In this document: in pieces, positions 54,523-63,640 of the stretch | Layout of the letters: each line of letters starts with the position of its first letter | Position numbering within the stretch: position 1 is the first letter of the stretch | Assembly: GCF_900111315.1 (NCBI RefSeq) | Contig: NZ_FOGU01000001.1 | Span: 1 to 64,000 of the forward strand | Reading direction: 5' to 3' | Length of the DNA stretch: 64,000 nucleotides | Origin: Tranquillimonas rosea | Lineage (GTDB): Bacteria; Pseudomonadota; Alphaproteobacteria; Rhodobacterales; Rhodobacteraceae | Notes under the pieces: model-generated | Databases searched by the model: none | What the model saw: the letters and a program-made list of their open reading frames with translations, nothing else | Told to the model about the DNA's origin: nothing | Translations under genes and position numbers: made by a program

Positions 54523-56781
54523 GTGACGAGTCCCGTGCGGGCGGCCACATGGGAGCGCGTGTCGCGGCTGCGACGGCACCGGCGGGTGCAGAACGCCGCG
54601 ACCCTTGGCCTCGTGGTTCTTGGTCCGGCGCTTGCGCTTCTGACCTTCCTTGTGCTCGGTCCAATGGACCAGGGCGCGACGTCGCTGACGCTGCGGCTGA
54701 TCCTGCTTGTCGATCTCGTCTACATCCTCGTCGTGGCGACGCTGGTGCTGGGCACCATCGCGCGGATGGTCGCGGCGCGGCGGGCGCAGTCCGCAGGTTC
54801 GCGCCTCCACCTGCGCCTGACCGGGGTGTTCGCGCTCATCGCGCTGATCCCGACGGTGACGGTGGCGATCTTCGCCGTTCTCACGGTGAACGTGGGGCTC
54901 GAAGGCTGGTTCTCGGACCGTGTGCGCAACGTGGTGGGCGCCTCGCTCGCCGCGGCGGAAGCCTATGAAGAGGAACAGCGGCAGGATCTGGCCACCGACG
55001 CAGAGGCGCTGGCCCGCTACCTGCGGGGCGGCAGCGCCAGCGCGTTCATGCCGTCGGACGGCGAGTTGCGGCAGATGCTGGGGCAGGGGCAGGGGCAGAT
55101 CCAGCGCGGCCTGCGCGAAGCCTATGTCATCGACGGTACCGGGCGGATCCGGGCCCGCGGCGAGCGGTCCTACCTGTTCGACTACGAGGAACCGCCCAAC
55201 TCGGCGGTCGAGCGCGCCGCCGATGGCGAGACGGTCATCATCGAGGACTGGCCGATCAACGAGTTCCGGGCCCTGACCGCGGTCCCCGGCTTTGCCGACC
55301 GCTTTCTCTACGTCAGCCGCACGGTGGACGGCGAGATCCTGTCGCTGCTGGACGACACGCAGGAGACCGTCCGCCTCTACAACCAGCTGGAAGACGAACG
55401 CGGCCGCATCCTGTTCGAGTTCGGGCTGCTCTATGTCGGCTTTGCGGTGATCCTGATCCTCGCGGCGATCTGGCTGGGCCTGTGGTTCGCCGAACGCCTC
55501 TCGCGCCCGGTGGGGGCTTTGGCCGGCGCAGCGCAGAGGGTCGGCTCGGGCGATCTGGACGTGCGGGTCAAGGAAGAGGACGGCAACGACGAGATCGCCA
55601 TGCTGGGCCGTCTGTTCAACCAGATGACCAAGCAGCTGAAGGGCCAGCGCGAGACGCTTCTGGCCAACAACGCCCAGATCGAGCGGCGCCGGAGGCTGTT
55701 CGACTCGGTCCTGTCATCGGTCACGGCGGGGGTCGTCGGGCTGGATTCCAAGGGCCGCGTCACCTTCGTGAACCGTTCCGCCGAGCGGCTACTGGGCCTG
55801 AGCGAAAGCGACCAGCAGCGCACCTCTATTTCCGTCGCGGTGCCCGAGTTCGGCGCCCTGTTCGACAAGCTGCGCAAGTCCAAGGCCGAGGGCGCGCAGG
55901 AAGAGATCAAGGTCAGCCGCGAGGGACGGCTGGAAAGCCTGCTTGTCCGCATGGCGACCCGGCGCAACGAAAATGGCAAGCTCGAAGGCTATGTCGTTGC
56001 CTTCGACGACGTCTCGGACCTGGTCGCGGCGCAGCGCATGGCGGCCTGGGGCGACGTGGCCCGCCGGATCGCGCACGAGATCAAGAACCCGCTGACCCCG
56101 ATCCAGCTGTCGGCCGAGCGGATCAAGCGCAAGTTCTCCCGCCAGGTCGAGGATCCCGAGACGCTGGAGCAATACACCGACGTCATCGTCCGCCAGACCA
56201 ACGACCTGCGCCATATCGTTGACGAGTTCTCGAAATTCGCGCGCATGCCCGAGCCCGAGCGGCGGACCCATGATCTTGTCGCGCTGGTGCGCGAGGCGGT
56301 GCTATTGCAGCAGACCGGACAAGAGGAGGTCGCGATCAGCGCCGATCTCCCCGACACGAGCATCATGGGCGATCTCGATGGCGCGATGATCGGGCAGGCG
56401 CTGACGAACCTCATCAAGAATGCGGGAGAGGCGATCGAGTCGCTCAAGGAAAAGGGCGCGCCCGAGGGCTACGCACCCGCAATCCACGTCACGATGGAGA
56501 CATCCGGAGCCCAGGCACTGATCTCGATCTCCGACAACGGGATCGGCCTGCCCGAGGACCGGGCGCGGCTGTTCGAGCCGTATGTGACGACCCGAGACAA
56601 GGGCACCGGGCTGGGCCTGCCCATCGTCAAGAAGATCATCGAGGAACACGGCGGCACCCTGACCCTGACGGATGCCGACCCGTTCGAACCCGGCGCGCGG
56701 TGCGGTGCACGGGCGGAAATAAGGCTGCCCGTTCTGGGTGGTGAAACCGAAACAGGGGCCGTTCAGGCCCTGGCGGGCTGA
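54523..56781 (+). CDS. ntrY: Sensor kinase NtrY
   Basis: The membrane kinase of about 752 residues has two N-terminal helices (LGLVVLGPALALLTFLVLG and LVDLVYILVVATLVLGTIA), a further helix, a periplasmic region, another helix (YVGFAVILILAAIWLGLWFA), HAMP, PAS (VVGLDSKGRVTFVNRSAERL), H-box [20 protein letters not shown] and kinase motifs NGIGLPEDRARLF and GTGLGLPIVKKI. The start is uncertain: GTG 54523 after GGGGG is chosen, ATG 54445 is also in frame. It works with NtrX in nitrogen and redox control. Confidence 0.92.
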   Translation: MTSPVRAATWERVSRLRRHRRVQNAATLGLVVLGPALALLTFLVLGPMDQGATSLTLRLILLVDLVYILVVATLVLGTIARMVAARRAQSAGSRLHLRLTGVFALIALIPTVTVAIFAVLTVNVGLEGWFSDRVRNVVGASLAAAEAYEEEQRQDLATDAEALARYLRGGSASAFMPSDGELRQMLGQGQGQIQRGLREAYVIDGTGRIRARGERSYLFDYEEPPNSAVERAADGETVIIEDWPINEFRALTAVPGFADRFLYVSRTVDGEILSLLDDTQETVRLYNQLEDERGRILFEFGLLYVGFAVILILAAIWLGLWFAERLSRPVGALAGAAQRVGSGDLDVRVKEEDGNDEIAMLGRLFNQMTKQLKGQRETLLANNAQIERRRRLFDSVLSSVTAGVVGLDSKGRVTFVNRSAERLLGLSESDQQRTSISVAVPEFGALFDKLRKSKAEGAQEEIKVSREGRLESLLVRMATRRNENGKLEGYVVAFDDVSDLVAAQRMAAWGDVARRIAHEIKNPLTPIQLSAERIKRKFSRQVEDPETLEQYTDVIVRQTNDLRHIVDEFSKFARMPEPERRTHDLVALVREAVLLQQTGQEEVAISADLPDTSIMGDLDGAMIGQALTNLIKNAGEAIESLKEKGAPEGYAPAIHVTMETSGAQALISISDNGIGLPEDRARLFEPYVTTRDKGTGLGLPIVKKIIEEHGGTLTLTDADPFEPGARCGARAEIRLPVLGGETETGAVQALAG

Positions 56782-56796
56782 GGAGAGGCAGAGACA

Positions 56797-58218
56797 ATGA
56801 GCGACATCCTGATCGTCGACGACGAACGCGACATTCGTGAACTGATCGCGGACATCCTGAACGACGAGAACTTCCAGACGCGCGTCGCCGCGAACTCGGA
56901 CGAATGCATGGCGCAGATCAATGCCGATCCTCCGGGCCTGATCATCCTGGATATCTGGCTCAAAGACAGCAACATGGACGGGATCGACATCCTCAAGACC
57001 GTCAAGCGCGACAATCCCGAGGTTCCCGTCGTCATCATCTCGGGCCACGGCAACATCGAGATCGCCGTCGCCGCGATCAAGCAGGGCGCCTACGACTTCA
57101 TCGAGAAGCCGTTCAACATCGACCAGCTGATCGTCGTCATCAGCCGCGCGATGGAAGCCTCGCGCCTGCGCCGCGAGAACTCGGAACTCAAGCGGCGCGA
57201 CGGCCAGATGGCCGAGATGATCGGGTCGAGCTCTGCGTTCAAGTCACTGAAATCGCAGCTCGACAAGGTGACCAGGTCGAACGGCCGGGTGATGCTGACC
57301 GGCCCGGGCGGGGCGGGCAAGGAGGTCGCTGCGCGGTATATCCACACCAATTCCGGCCGGGCCGACGCGCCCTTCGTCACCGTCTCGTCGGCCACGGTCG
57401 AGCCGGAGCGGATGGAAGAGGTCCTGTTCGGCCGCGAAAGTCCCGAGCGGGGGATCGAGTCGGGGCTTCTGGAACAGGCGCATGGCGGCGTCCTGTTCTT
57501 CGACGAGGTGGCCGACATGCCGCCGGGGACGCAGTCGAAGATCCTGCGCGTCCTCGTCGACCAGCAGTTCCAGCGGGTCGGCGGCACCGACAAGGTGCGC
57601 GTGGATGTGCGGGTGATCTCGTCCACCAACCGCGACCTCGCCGGCGAGATCGCCGCGGGCCGGTTCCGGCAGGAACTGTTCCACCGCCTCAGCGTCGTTC
57701 CGATCACCGTACCCTCGCTCGACGACCGGCGCGAGGACATCCCCGAACTGGCTGCGCATTTCATCGAGCAGTTCAACAAGACCCAAGGCCTGCCGCTGCG
57801 CCAGTTGTCCGGCGAGGCGGTCGCGATGCTTCAGACACTGGTCTGGCCGGGCAACGTGCGCCAGCTCAAGAACGTCATCGAGCGGGTGCTGATCCTGGGG
57901 CCCGAGAAGGGCGACATCGAGGCGCGCGAGCTGCCCGGCAATGACGGACCGGCCCCCGAGGACGGTCGCGTTGTGCTGTCCGGCAGCCTCGCGACACTGC
58001 CCCTGCGCGAGGCGCGCGAATTGTTCGAGCGGGAATACCTTCTGACGCAGATCAACCGCTTCGGCGGCAACATCTCGCGGACGGCGAACTTCGTCGGCAT
58101 GGAACGCTCGGCCCTGCACCGCAAGCTCAAGTCGCTGAACGTGGTGACGACGAACAAGACCGGCAGCCGCGTGGCGCATATCGACGAGGACGAGCCCAGC
58201 GAGGCGCATGGCGGCTGA
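56797..58218 (+). CDS. ntrX: Response regulator NtrX
   Basis: The 473-residue regulator has a receiver (D52 in LIILDIWLKDSNMDG), an AAA+ domain with GPGGAGKEVAARYIH and GGVLFFDEVADMPPGTQ, and a C-terminal Fis-like HTH (RFGGNISRTANFVGMERSAL, HRKLKSLNV). The GAFTGA motif is absent; the place reads LFGRESPERGIESGLLE. NtrX proteins of alphaproteobacteria commonly lack it. It starts 15 bases after ntrY and its end overlaps the hydrolase gene by 11 bases. Confidence 0.95.
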   Translation: MSDILIVDDERDIRELIADILNDENFQTRVAANSDECMAQINADPPGLIILDIWLKDSNMDGIDILKTVKRDNPEVPVVIISGHGNIEIAVAAIKQGAYDFIEKPFNIDQLIVVISRAMEASRLRRENSELKRRDGQMAEMIGSSSAFKSLKSQLDKVTRSNGRVMLTGPGGAGKEVAARYIHTNSGRADAPFVTVSSATVEPERMEEVLFGRESPERGIESGLLEQAHGGVLFFDEVADMPPGTQSKILRVLVDQQFQRVGGTDKVRVDVRVISSTNRDLAGEIAAGRFRQELFHRLSVVPITVPSLDDRREDIPELAAHFIEQFNKTQGLPLRQLSGEAVAMLQTLVWPGNVRQLKNVIERVLILGPEKGDIEARELPGNDGPAPEDGRVVLSGSLATLPLREARELFEREYLLTQINRFGGNISRTANFVGMERSALHRKLKSLNVVTTNKTGSRVAHIDEDEPSEAHGG

Positions 58219-59059
58219 GCCGGCCTTCGTCACCGTCGATGGCCGGCCGGTCGCCTATCTGGACGAGGGGCCGCGCGACGGTGCGCCAGTCGTGCTGCTG
58301 CATGGCGGCGGGATCGATCGCGCGCGGCGCTCGTGGCGCGAGACGCTGCCGACGCTAACCGGCACCTACCGCGCGATCGCGCCCGATCTGCCGGGCTATG
58401 GCGACAGCGCATCGCTCGGGCCGGTGCAGGATCTGGGCACGCTGGGCGGGTGGCTTGCCGGGTTCCTGGAGGCGGTCTCGGCACCGCCTGCGCATGTCGT
58501 GGGCAATTCCATGGGCGGCGGGATGGGCCTGTGGCTGGCCGTGCATGCGCCCGAGCGCGTGCGCAGCCTGGTGCTCGTCGGCAGCTATGGTCTTGCGCCG
58601 CGGGCGCCGGTGCATCCGCTGCTGTGGCTATGGACCAAGGGGCCGGGCGGGGCGATGATCCCGCGGCTCGTCGCGCGGCGGCGGCTAGCGGCGCGGGCCG
58701 CGCTGACCGGGGTGTTCCGGCGCCCCTCGCGGGTGACCGGCGCGCTGGTGGACGAGATGCACGACGAGGCCCGGGTGCAGGCCCGCAACCAGGCCTTCCG
58801 CGCCTTCCTGCGCGGCGAGGTCGCGCCCTGGCGCTATCGCACCACGTTCGGCGACCGACTGGACCGGATCACCTGCCCGGTGCTGGTCGTGCACGGCAAG
58901 GGCGACCGGCTGATCGGCTGGCGACATGCCCGGCGGGCGGCACAGGCGCTGCCGCACGGGGAACTCCTGCTTATGGATGCCGGACACTGGCCGATGCGCG
59001 AAGCGCCACAGGACTTCACCGCGGCGCTCGGCAACTTCCTCGAACGGGTGAGCCATTGA
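58208..59059 (+). CDS. Alpha/beta hydrolase
   Basis: The 283-residue soluble protein has VVLLHGGGIDRA (oxyanion region), VVGNSMGGGMG as the nucleophile elbow with the catalytic serine, a late aspartate (VVHGKGDRLIG) and histidine (DAGHWPMREAPQDF). It resembles MhpC-type hydrolases that cleave C-C bonds or esters. The substrate is unknown. It overlaps ntrX by 11 bases and stands 52 bases before trkA, so it is part of the ntr-trk run. Confidence 0.87.
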   Translation: MAAEPAFVTVDGRPVAYLDEGPRDGAPVVLLHGGGIDRARRSWRETLPTLTGTYRAIAPDLPGYGDSASLGPVQDLGTLGGWLAGFLEAVSAPPAHVVGNSMGGGMGLWLAVHAPERVRSLVLVGSYGLAPRAPVHPLLWLWTKGPGGAMIPRLVARRRLAARAALTGVFRRPSRVTGALVDEMHDEARVQARNQAFRAFLRGEVAPWRYRTTFGDRLDRITCPVLVVHGKGDRLIGWRHARRAAQALPHGELLLMDAGHWPMREAPQDFTAALGNFLERVSH

Positions 59060-59111
59060 ACACGGTGCCCCGAAGTGACAAGAGATCCCGGGGGCCCATG
59101 AAGGGGATGTC

Positions 59112-60488
59112 ATGAAGGTCATCATCTGTGGCGCTGGCCAGGTCGGCTGGCAGATCGCGCGCCACCTGTCGAGCGAGCGCAACGACGTCACCGTCGTCGA
59201 CAACAATGCCGAGCTCGTGCGCCGGGCGACGGACACGCTGGACGTGCAGGGCATAGCGGGCTTCGCGTCCTATCCGGACGTGCTGGACAATGCCGGCGCC
59301 CGCGACGCCGACATGATCATCGCGGCGACCTATTCGGACGAGGTCAACATGGTCACCTGCCAGGTGGCCCACTCGGTCTTCGCGATCCCGCGCAAGATCG
59401 CGCGTCTGCGGGCGCAGAGCTACCTGACCGCGATCTACTCGGACCTCTACCGGCGCGACCACATGCCGATCGACGTGGTCATCAGCCCCGAGCGCGAGGT
59501 CGCGGACGCCGCCCTGCGCCGGCTGAACGCGCCGGCGGCCTTCGACACCCAGAGCTTTCTCGACGGCCAAGCGCAGCTTCTGGGCATCCAGCTGGAACCC
59601 GACTGTCCCGTCCTGAACACGCCGCTGCGCCAGCTGACCGACCTGTTCTCGACCCTGCGCGCGATCGTCGTGGGCATCCGCCGCCGGGGCCGTCTGTTCG
59701 CGCCAGAGCCGAACGATCAGCTGTTCGAGAGCGATCAGATCTACATCATGGCCCACCACGACGACGTGAACCGGGCGCTGGAGATCTTCGGCAAGACCAC
59801 AGCGCGGCAGGAACGCATCGTCATCGTCGGCGGGGGCAATGTCGGCCTGACCGTGGCGCGCGCGCTGGAGAAGCGCCCCGAACGCGTCCGTGCCCGGATC
59901 ATCGAAAAGGATCGCCGCATCGCCGAGCGCGCCGCCGACGCGCTGGAGCGGACGATCGTTCTGCACGGCGACGGCCTGAACATGGAGCTTCTGAACGAGG
60001 CGAACATCGCCAAGGCCGACGCCATCCTCGCCGTGACCGACGACGACAAGACCAACCTGCTGGCCGCCGTGCGCGCCAAGTCGGCCGGCTGCGACATGGC
60101 GATCTGCCTGGTCAACGATCCGACGCTGCAACCGCTGATGTCGCCGCTCGACATCGACGCCTACATCAACCCGCGCGCCACGACCGTCAGCTCGATCCTG
60201 CGCCACATCCGTCACGGCCGGGTGCGCAACGTCTATTCCATCGGCGACGCCGAGGCCGAGGTGATCGAGGCGCAGGTGCTGTCGACATCCCCCATCGCGG
60301 GACAGCTGATCCGGGACATCGACTTTCCCGAGGGCGTGCTCGTCGGAAGCCTGCGCAAGGGCGAGAAGGTCATCAAGCCGACCGGCCGCACCCGGATCGA
60401 GGAGGGCGACATCATCGTGCTGTTCGCGCTGGCCGCCGACGTGCCCGAGGTCGAACGGCTGTTCCAGGTCTCGATCGACTTCTTCTGA
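59112..60488 (+). CDS. trkA: Trk potassium transporter NAD-binding subunit TrkA
   Basis: The 458-residue protein is a tandem of RCK units: TrkA_N with GAGQVGWQIARHLSSE, TrkA_C, then a second TrkA_N with GGGNVGLTVARALEKR and a second TrkA_C. It gates TrkH in response to NAD(H) and nucleotides. It overlaps trkH by one base (TGATG), which couples them. TrkA beside the ntrYX genes is a conserved alphaproteobacterial arrangement. Confidence 0.95.
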   Translation: MKVIICGAGQVGWQIARHLSSERNDVTVVDNNAELVRRATDTLDVQGIAGFASYPDVLDNAGARDADMIIAATYSDEVNMVTCQVAHSVFAIPRKIARLRAQSYLTAIYSDLYRRDHMPIDVVISPEREVADAALRRLNAPAAFDTQSFLDGQAQLLGIQLEPDCPVLNTPLRQLTDLFSTLRAIVVGIRRRGRLFAPEPNDQLFESDQIYIMAHHDDVNRALEIFGKTTARQERIVIVGGGNVGLTVARALEKRPERVRARIIEKDRRIAERAADALERTIVLHGDGLNMELLNEANIAKADAILAVTDDDKTNLLAAVRAKSAGCDMAICLVNDPTLQPLMSPLDIDAYINPRATTVSSILRHIRHGRVRNVYSIGDAEAEVIEAQVLSTSPIAGQLIRDIDFPEGVLVGSLRKGEKVIKPTGRTRIEEGDIIVLFALAADVPEVERLFQVSIDFF

Positions 60489-61999
60489 TGGCACCGCTCG
60501 CAAGCGCCCGCCTGCCGCTGAGCGTCACGCTGACCGGGATCGGCGCGGCGGCGATGCTGGTGCCGGCGATGCACGCCGCGCTGGCGCGCGACTGGGATAC
60601 CGCGCGGGCCTTCCTGCAATCGGCTCTTCTGTTCGTGGTGATCCTGGCGCTGCTGACGCTGGCGCTGCGGGGGCGGGTCCGGCGGCGGCTGGTGCGCAGC
60701 CAGCTGTCGACGCTGATCGCGGCCTACACCCTGTTGCCGGCGATGCTGGCCGTGCCCTTTGTCGAGGCCGTCGGCAATACGCGCTTCCTGTCGGGGTGGT
60801 TCGAGATGGTGTCGAGCCTGACGACCACGGGCGCGACGCTCTACGCGCCCGAGCGATTGTCGGACAGCCTTCACCTTTGGCGTGCGCTGGTGGGATGGAT
60901 GGGCGGATTCCTGATCTGGGTCAGCGCGGTCGCGATCCTTGCGCCGCTCAATCTGGGCGGCTTCGAGGTCGCCTCGGGGCGCGAGGCGGGGAATGCTTCG
61001 CTCAGCGCGACGCAGATCACGCGGGTCGCGGACGCGGACGAACGGTTGCAGCGGTTCGCGCGGGATCTCGCGCCGATCTATGCCGGCCTGACGCTGGTGC
61101 TGGGGGTCTGCCTGATCATCGCCGGAGAGGCGCCGATCGACGCGGTCTGCCACGCGATGTCGACGCTCGCGACCTCCGGCATCACCACAGGCGAAGGCCC
61201 GACATCGACGATCTTTGCCGAGATGCTCGTCGCGCTGTTCATGGTGTTCGCCCTGTCGCGCCGCACCTTCAGCCGCGAGGCGACCGGCGCCGCGGCGCTG
61301 CGGCTGTCGAAGGATCCCGAACTGCGGATGGGCCTGACCGTGGTGGGTGTCCTGCCGCTGCTACTGGTGCTGCGGCACTGGGCCGGCGCCTACGATATCG
61401 CGGATCAGCAAAACGTCGTCGCGGCGCTCAAGGCGTTCTGGGGCGGCGTGTTCACGACGATGTCCTTCCTGACGACGACGGGCTGGGAAAGCACCGAATG
61501 GATCACCGCCCGCGACTGGTCGGGCCTGTCGACGCCGGGGCTGATCCTGGTGGGCCTGTCGCTGGTCGGGGGCGGGGTCGCCACCACGGCGGGCGGCGTG
61601 AAGCTCCTGCGGATCTACGCGCTCTACGCCCACGGCACGCGCGAGCTGGAAAAGCTCGTCCATCCCAACTCGGTCGGCGGCGCGGGGACCGAGGCGCGGC
61701 GAATCCGCAGCCGGGGCGCCTATATCGCCTGGATCTTCTTCATGCTCTTCGCGCTGTCGGTCGCCGCGGTGATGGCGGCGCTGTCGCTGACGGGGCAGGG
61801 GTTCGAGCAGTCGGTGATCCTGACCATCGCGGCGCTGTCGACGACCGGCCCCTTGGCCGAGGTCGCGGGCTCGGCGCCGACGGGCTACGACACGCTTGGC
61901 GATTCCGCGCGCGTGATCCTCGCGGCGGCCATGGTGCTGGGGCGGATGGAGACTCTGGCGCTGATCGCCCTGATGAATCCCGCCTTCTGGCGGAATTGA
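60488..61999 (+). CDS. trkH: Trk potassium uptake transmembrane subunit TrkH
   Basis: The 503-residue membrane protein has about ten helices and the four pore loops with serine/threonine-glycine filter parts (SSLTTTGATLY, STLATSGITTG, SFLTTTGWEST, AALSTTGPLAE). It takes up potassium with TrkA. Its frame begins at the last base of trkA. It is followed by 130 noncoding bases before hfq. Confidence 0.94.
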   Translation: MAPLASARLPLSVTLTGIGAAAMLVPAMHAALARDWDTARAFLQSALLFVVILALLTLALRGRVRRRLVRSQLSTLIAAYTLLPAMLAVPFVEAVGNTRFLSGWFEMVSSLTTTGATLYAPERLSDSLHLWRALVGWMGGFLIWVSAVAILAPLNLGGFEVASGREAGNASLSATQITRVADADERLQRFARDLAPIYAGLTLVLGVCLIIAGEAPIDAVCHAMSTLATSGITTGEGPTSTIFAEMLVALFMVFALSRRTFSREATGAAALRLSKDPELRMGLTVVGVLPLLLVLRHWAGAYDIADQQNVVAALKAFWGGVFTTMSFLTTTGWESTEWITARDWSGLSTPGLILVGLSLVGGGVATTAGGVKLLRIYALYAHGTRELEKLVHPNSVGGAGTEARRIRSRGAYIAWIFFMLFALSVAAVMAALSLTGQGFEQSVILTIAALSTTGPLAEVAGSAPTGYDTLGDSARVILAAAMVLGRMETLALIALMNPAFWRN

Positions 62000-62129
62000 G
62001 CCGGAACCGGGTCTAACCTTCTGTTTTATGTCTGGAAACTCAGAGGATCCGGCTTCATACTCGGAAACCGTTGCATAAGGCCGCCCGACGCGGTTCGGTC
62101 AAAGAAAAAAAGGGTGCGGGACGACAGCT

Positions 62130-62360
62130 ATGGCCGACAAACAGAATTTGCAGGACGCGTTTCTCAATCATGTCCGGAAGACGAAGGTTCCGGTCACCAT
62201 TTTCCTCATCAACGGTGTCAAGCTTCAGGGCGTGATCACCTGGTTCGACAACTTTTGCGTGCTCCTGCGCCGGGACGGACAGTCCCAGCTTGTCTACAAG
62301 CACGCAATCTCGACGATAATGCCCGCCTCGCCGATCAACCTCTACGATGGTGACGACTGA
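62130..62360 (+). CDS. hfq: RNA chaperone Hfq
   Basis: The 76-residue protein is a complete Hfq: [20 protein letters not shown] (Sm1) and [12 protein letters not shown] (Sm2), with the conserved Q-x-F and YKH residues for RNA binding. It forms hexamers that match small RNAs to targets. It is two bases ahead of hflX, the usual alphaproteobacterial pair. The preceding 130 bases probably contain its promoter, but no clear box was recognised. Confidence 0.97.
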   Translation: MADKQNLQDAFLNHVRKTKVPVTIFLINGVKLQGVITWFDNFCVLLRRDGQSQLVYKHAISTIMPASPINLYDGDD

Positions 62361-62362
62361 TC

Positions 62363-63637
62363 TTGGACACCGCCGAAACCGACGGGATGCGCGCCTATGT
62401 TCTGCATCCCGACATCCAGACCGATACCGATCGCCGCGAGCCTGAACCTGCGCTCGAGGAAGCCGTGTCGCTTGCCTATGCGCTGCCCGGCCTCGAGGTC
62501 GTCGGCGGCGAGGTCGTGCGCCTGCCGCGGGCCCATCCCGGCGCGCTGTTCGGCTCGGGCAAGATCGAGGATCTCAAGACCCAGCTGAAGCGCGACGAGA
62601 TCGGGCTGGTCCTGGTAGACGGGCCGGTCAGCCCCGTGCAGCAGCGCAACCTCGAAAAGGCCTGGGACGTGAAGGTGCTGGACCGCACCGGCCTGATCCT
62701 CGAGATCTTTTCGGACCGGGCGCGCACCAAGGAAGGCGTGCTTCAGGTCGAGATGGCGCATCTGAGCTATCAGCGCACGCGCCTTGTCCGGGCGTGGACC
62801 CACCTGGAACGTCAGCGGGGCGGACTGGGCTTCATCGGCGGCCCGGGCGAGACCCAGATCGAGGCGGACCGCCGCGCCATCGACGAACAGCTCAACAGGC
62901 TGAAGAAGCAGCTCGACAAGGTCGTCAAGACGCGCGAACTGCACCGCGCCAGCCGCGCCAAGGTGCCGTTCCCGGTCGTGGCGCTTGTCGGCTATACCAA
63001 CGCGGGCAAGTCGACGCTGTTCAACCGGCTGACCGGGGCCGAGGTGATGGCGAAGGACATGCTGTTCGCCACGCTGGACCCCACGATGCGCCAGGTCGTC
63101 CTGCCAACAGGCAAGAAGGTGATCCTGTCGGACACGGTGGGCTTCATCTCGGACCTGCCGACGCAGCTCGTCGCCGCCTTCCGCGCCACGCTGGAAGAGG
63201 TGCTGGCCGCCGACCTGATCGTCCATGTCCGCGACATCAGCCACGACGAGGCCGAGGAACAGGCCGAGGATGTCGAGGCGATCCTGTCGGATCTTGGCGT
63301 GGACGAGACGATTCCGGTGCTGGAGTTCTGGAACAAGATCGACCGTCTGCCGGCCGACCGTCGCACCACGCTCGAAGCGCAGGCCGCCCGGACGGACAAT
63401 GTCCTGGCGATGTCCGCCTGGACGGGCGAAGGGATGGACGCGGTCGGCACCGCGATCGCCCAGCTTGCCGACGACGCCCGCACGCGACGCCGGATCACGG
63501 TGCCCTATTCCGACGGACGCCGCCGGGCCTGGCTGCACGAGCAGGGCGTGGTCGAGGCCGAGAGCCAGGACGAGGCCGGCTTCACGCTCGACGTGAACTG
63601 GACCGCCCGGCAGGAAAAGCGCTTCCGCGACCTCTGA
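62363..63637 (+). CDS. hflX: Ribosome-associated GTPase HflX
   Basis: The 424-residue GTPase has the N-terminal HflX domain (PGALFGSGKIEDLK, QQRNLEKAWDVKVLDRTGLI), the helical linker with GGPGETQIEADRRAI, and a G-domain: GYTNAGKST (G1), DTVGF (G3), NKID (G4). HflX splits stalled ribosomes. The start is TTG 62363, two bases after hfq; no ATG is better. It ends four bases before the convergent penicillin-acylase-like gene. Confidence 0.95.
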   Translation: MDTAETDGMRAYVLHPDIQTDTDRREPEPALEEAVSLAYALPGLEVVGGEVVRLPRAHPGALFGSGKIEDLKTQLKRDEIGLVLVDGPVSPVQQRNLEKAWDVKVLDRTGLILEIFSDRARTKEGVLQVEMAHLSYQRTRLVRAWTHLERQRGGLGFIGGPGETQIEADRRAIDEQLNRLKKQLDKVVKTRELHRASRAKVPFPVVALVGYTNAGKSTLFNRLTGAEVMAKDMLFATLDPTMRQVVLPTGKKVILSDTVGFISDLPTQLVAAFRATLEEVLAADLIVHVRDISHDEAEEQAEDVEAILSDLGVDETIPVLEFWNKIDRLPADRRTTLEAQAARTDNVLAMSAWTGEGMDAVGTAIAQLADDARTRRRITVPYSDGRRRAWLHEQGVVEAESQDEAGFTLDVNWTARQEKRFRDL

Positions 63638-63640
63638 CCC

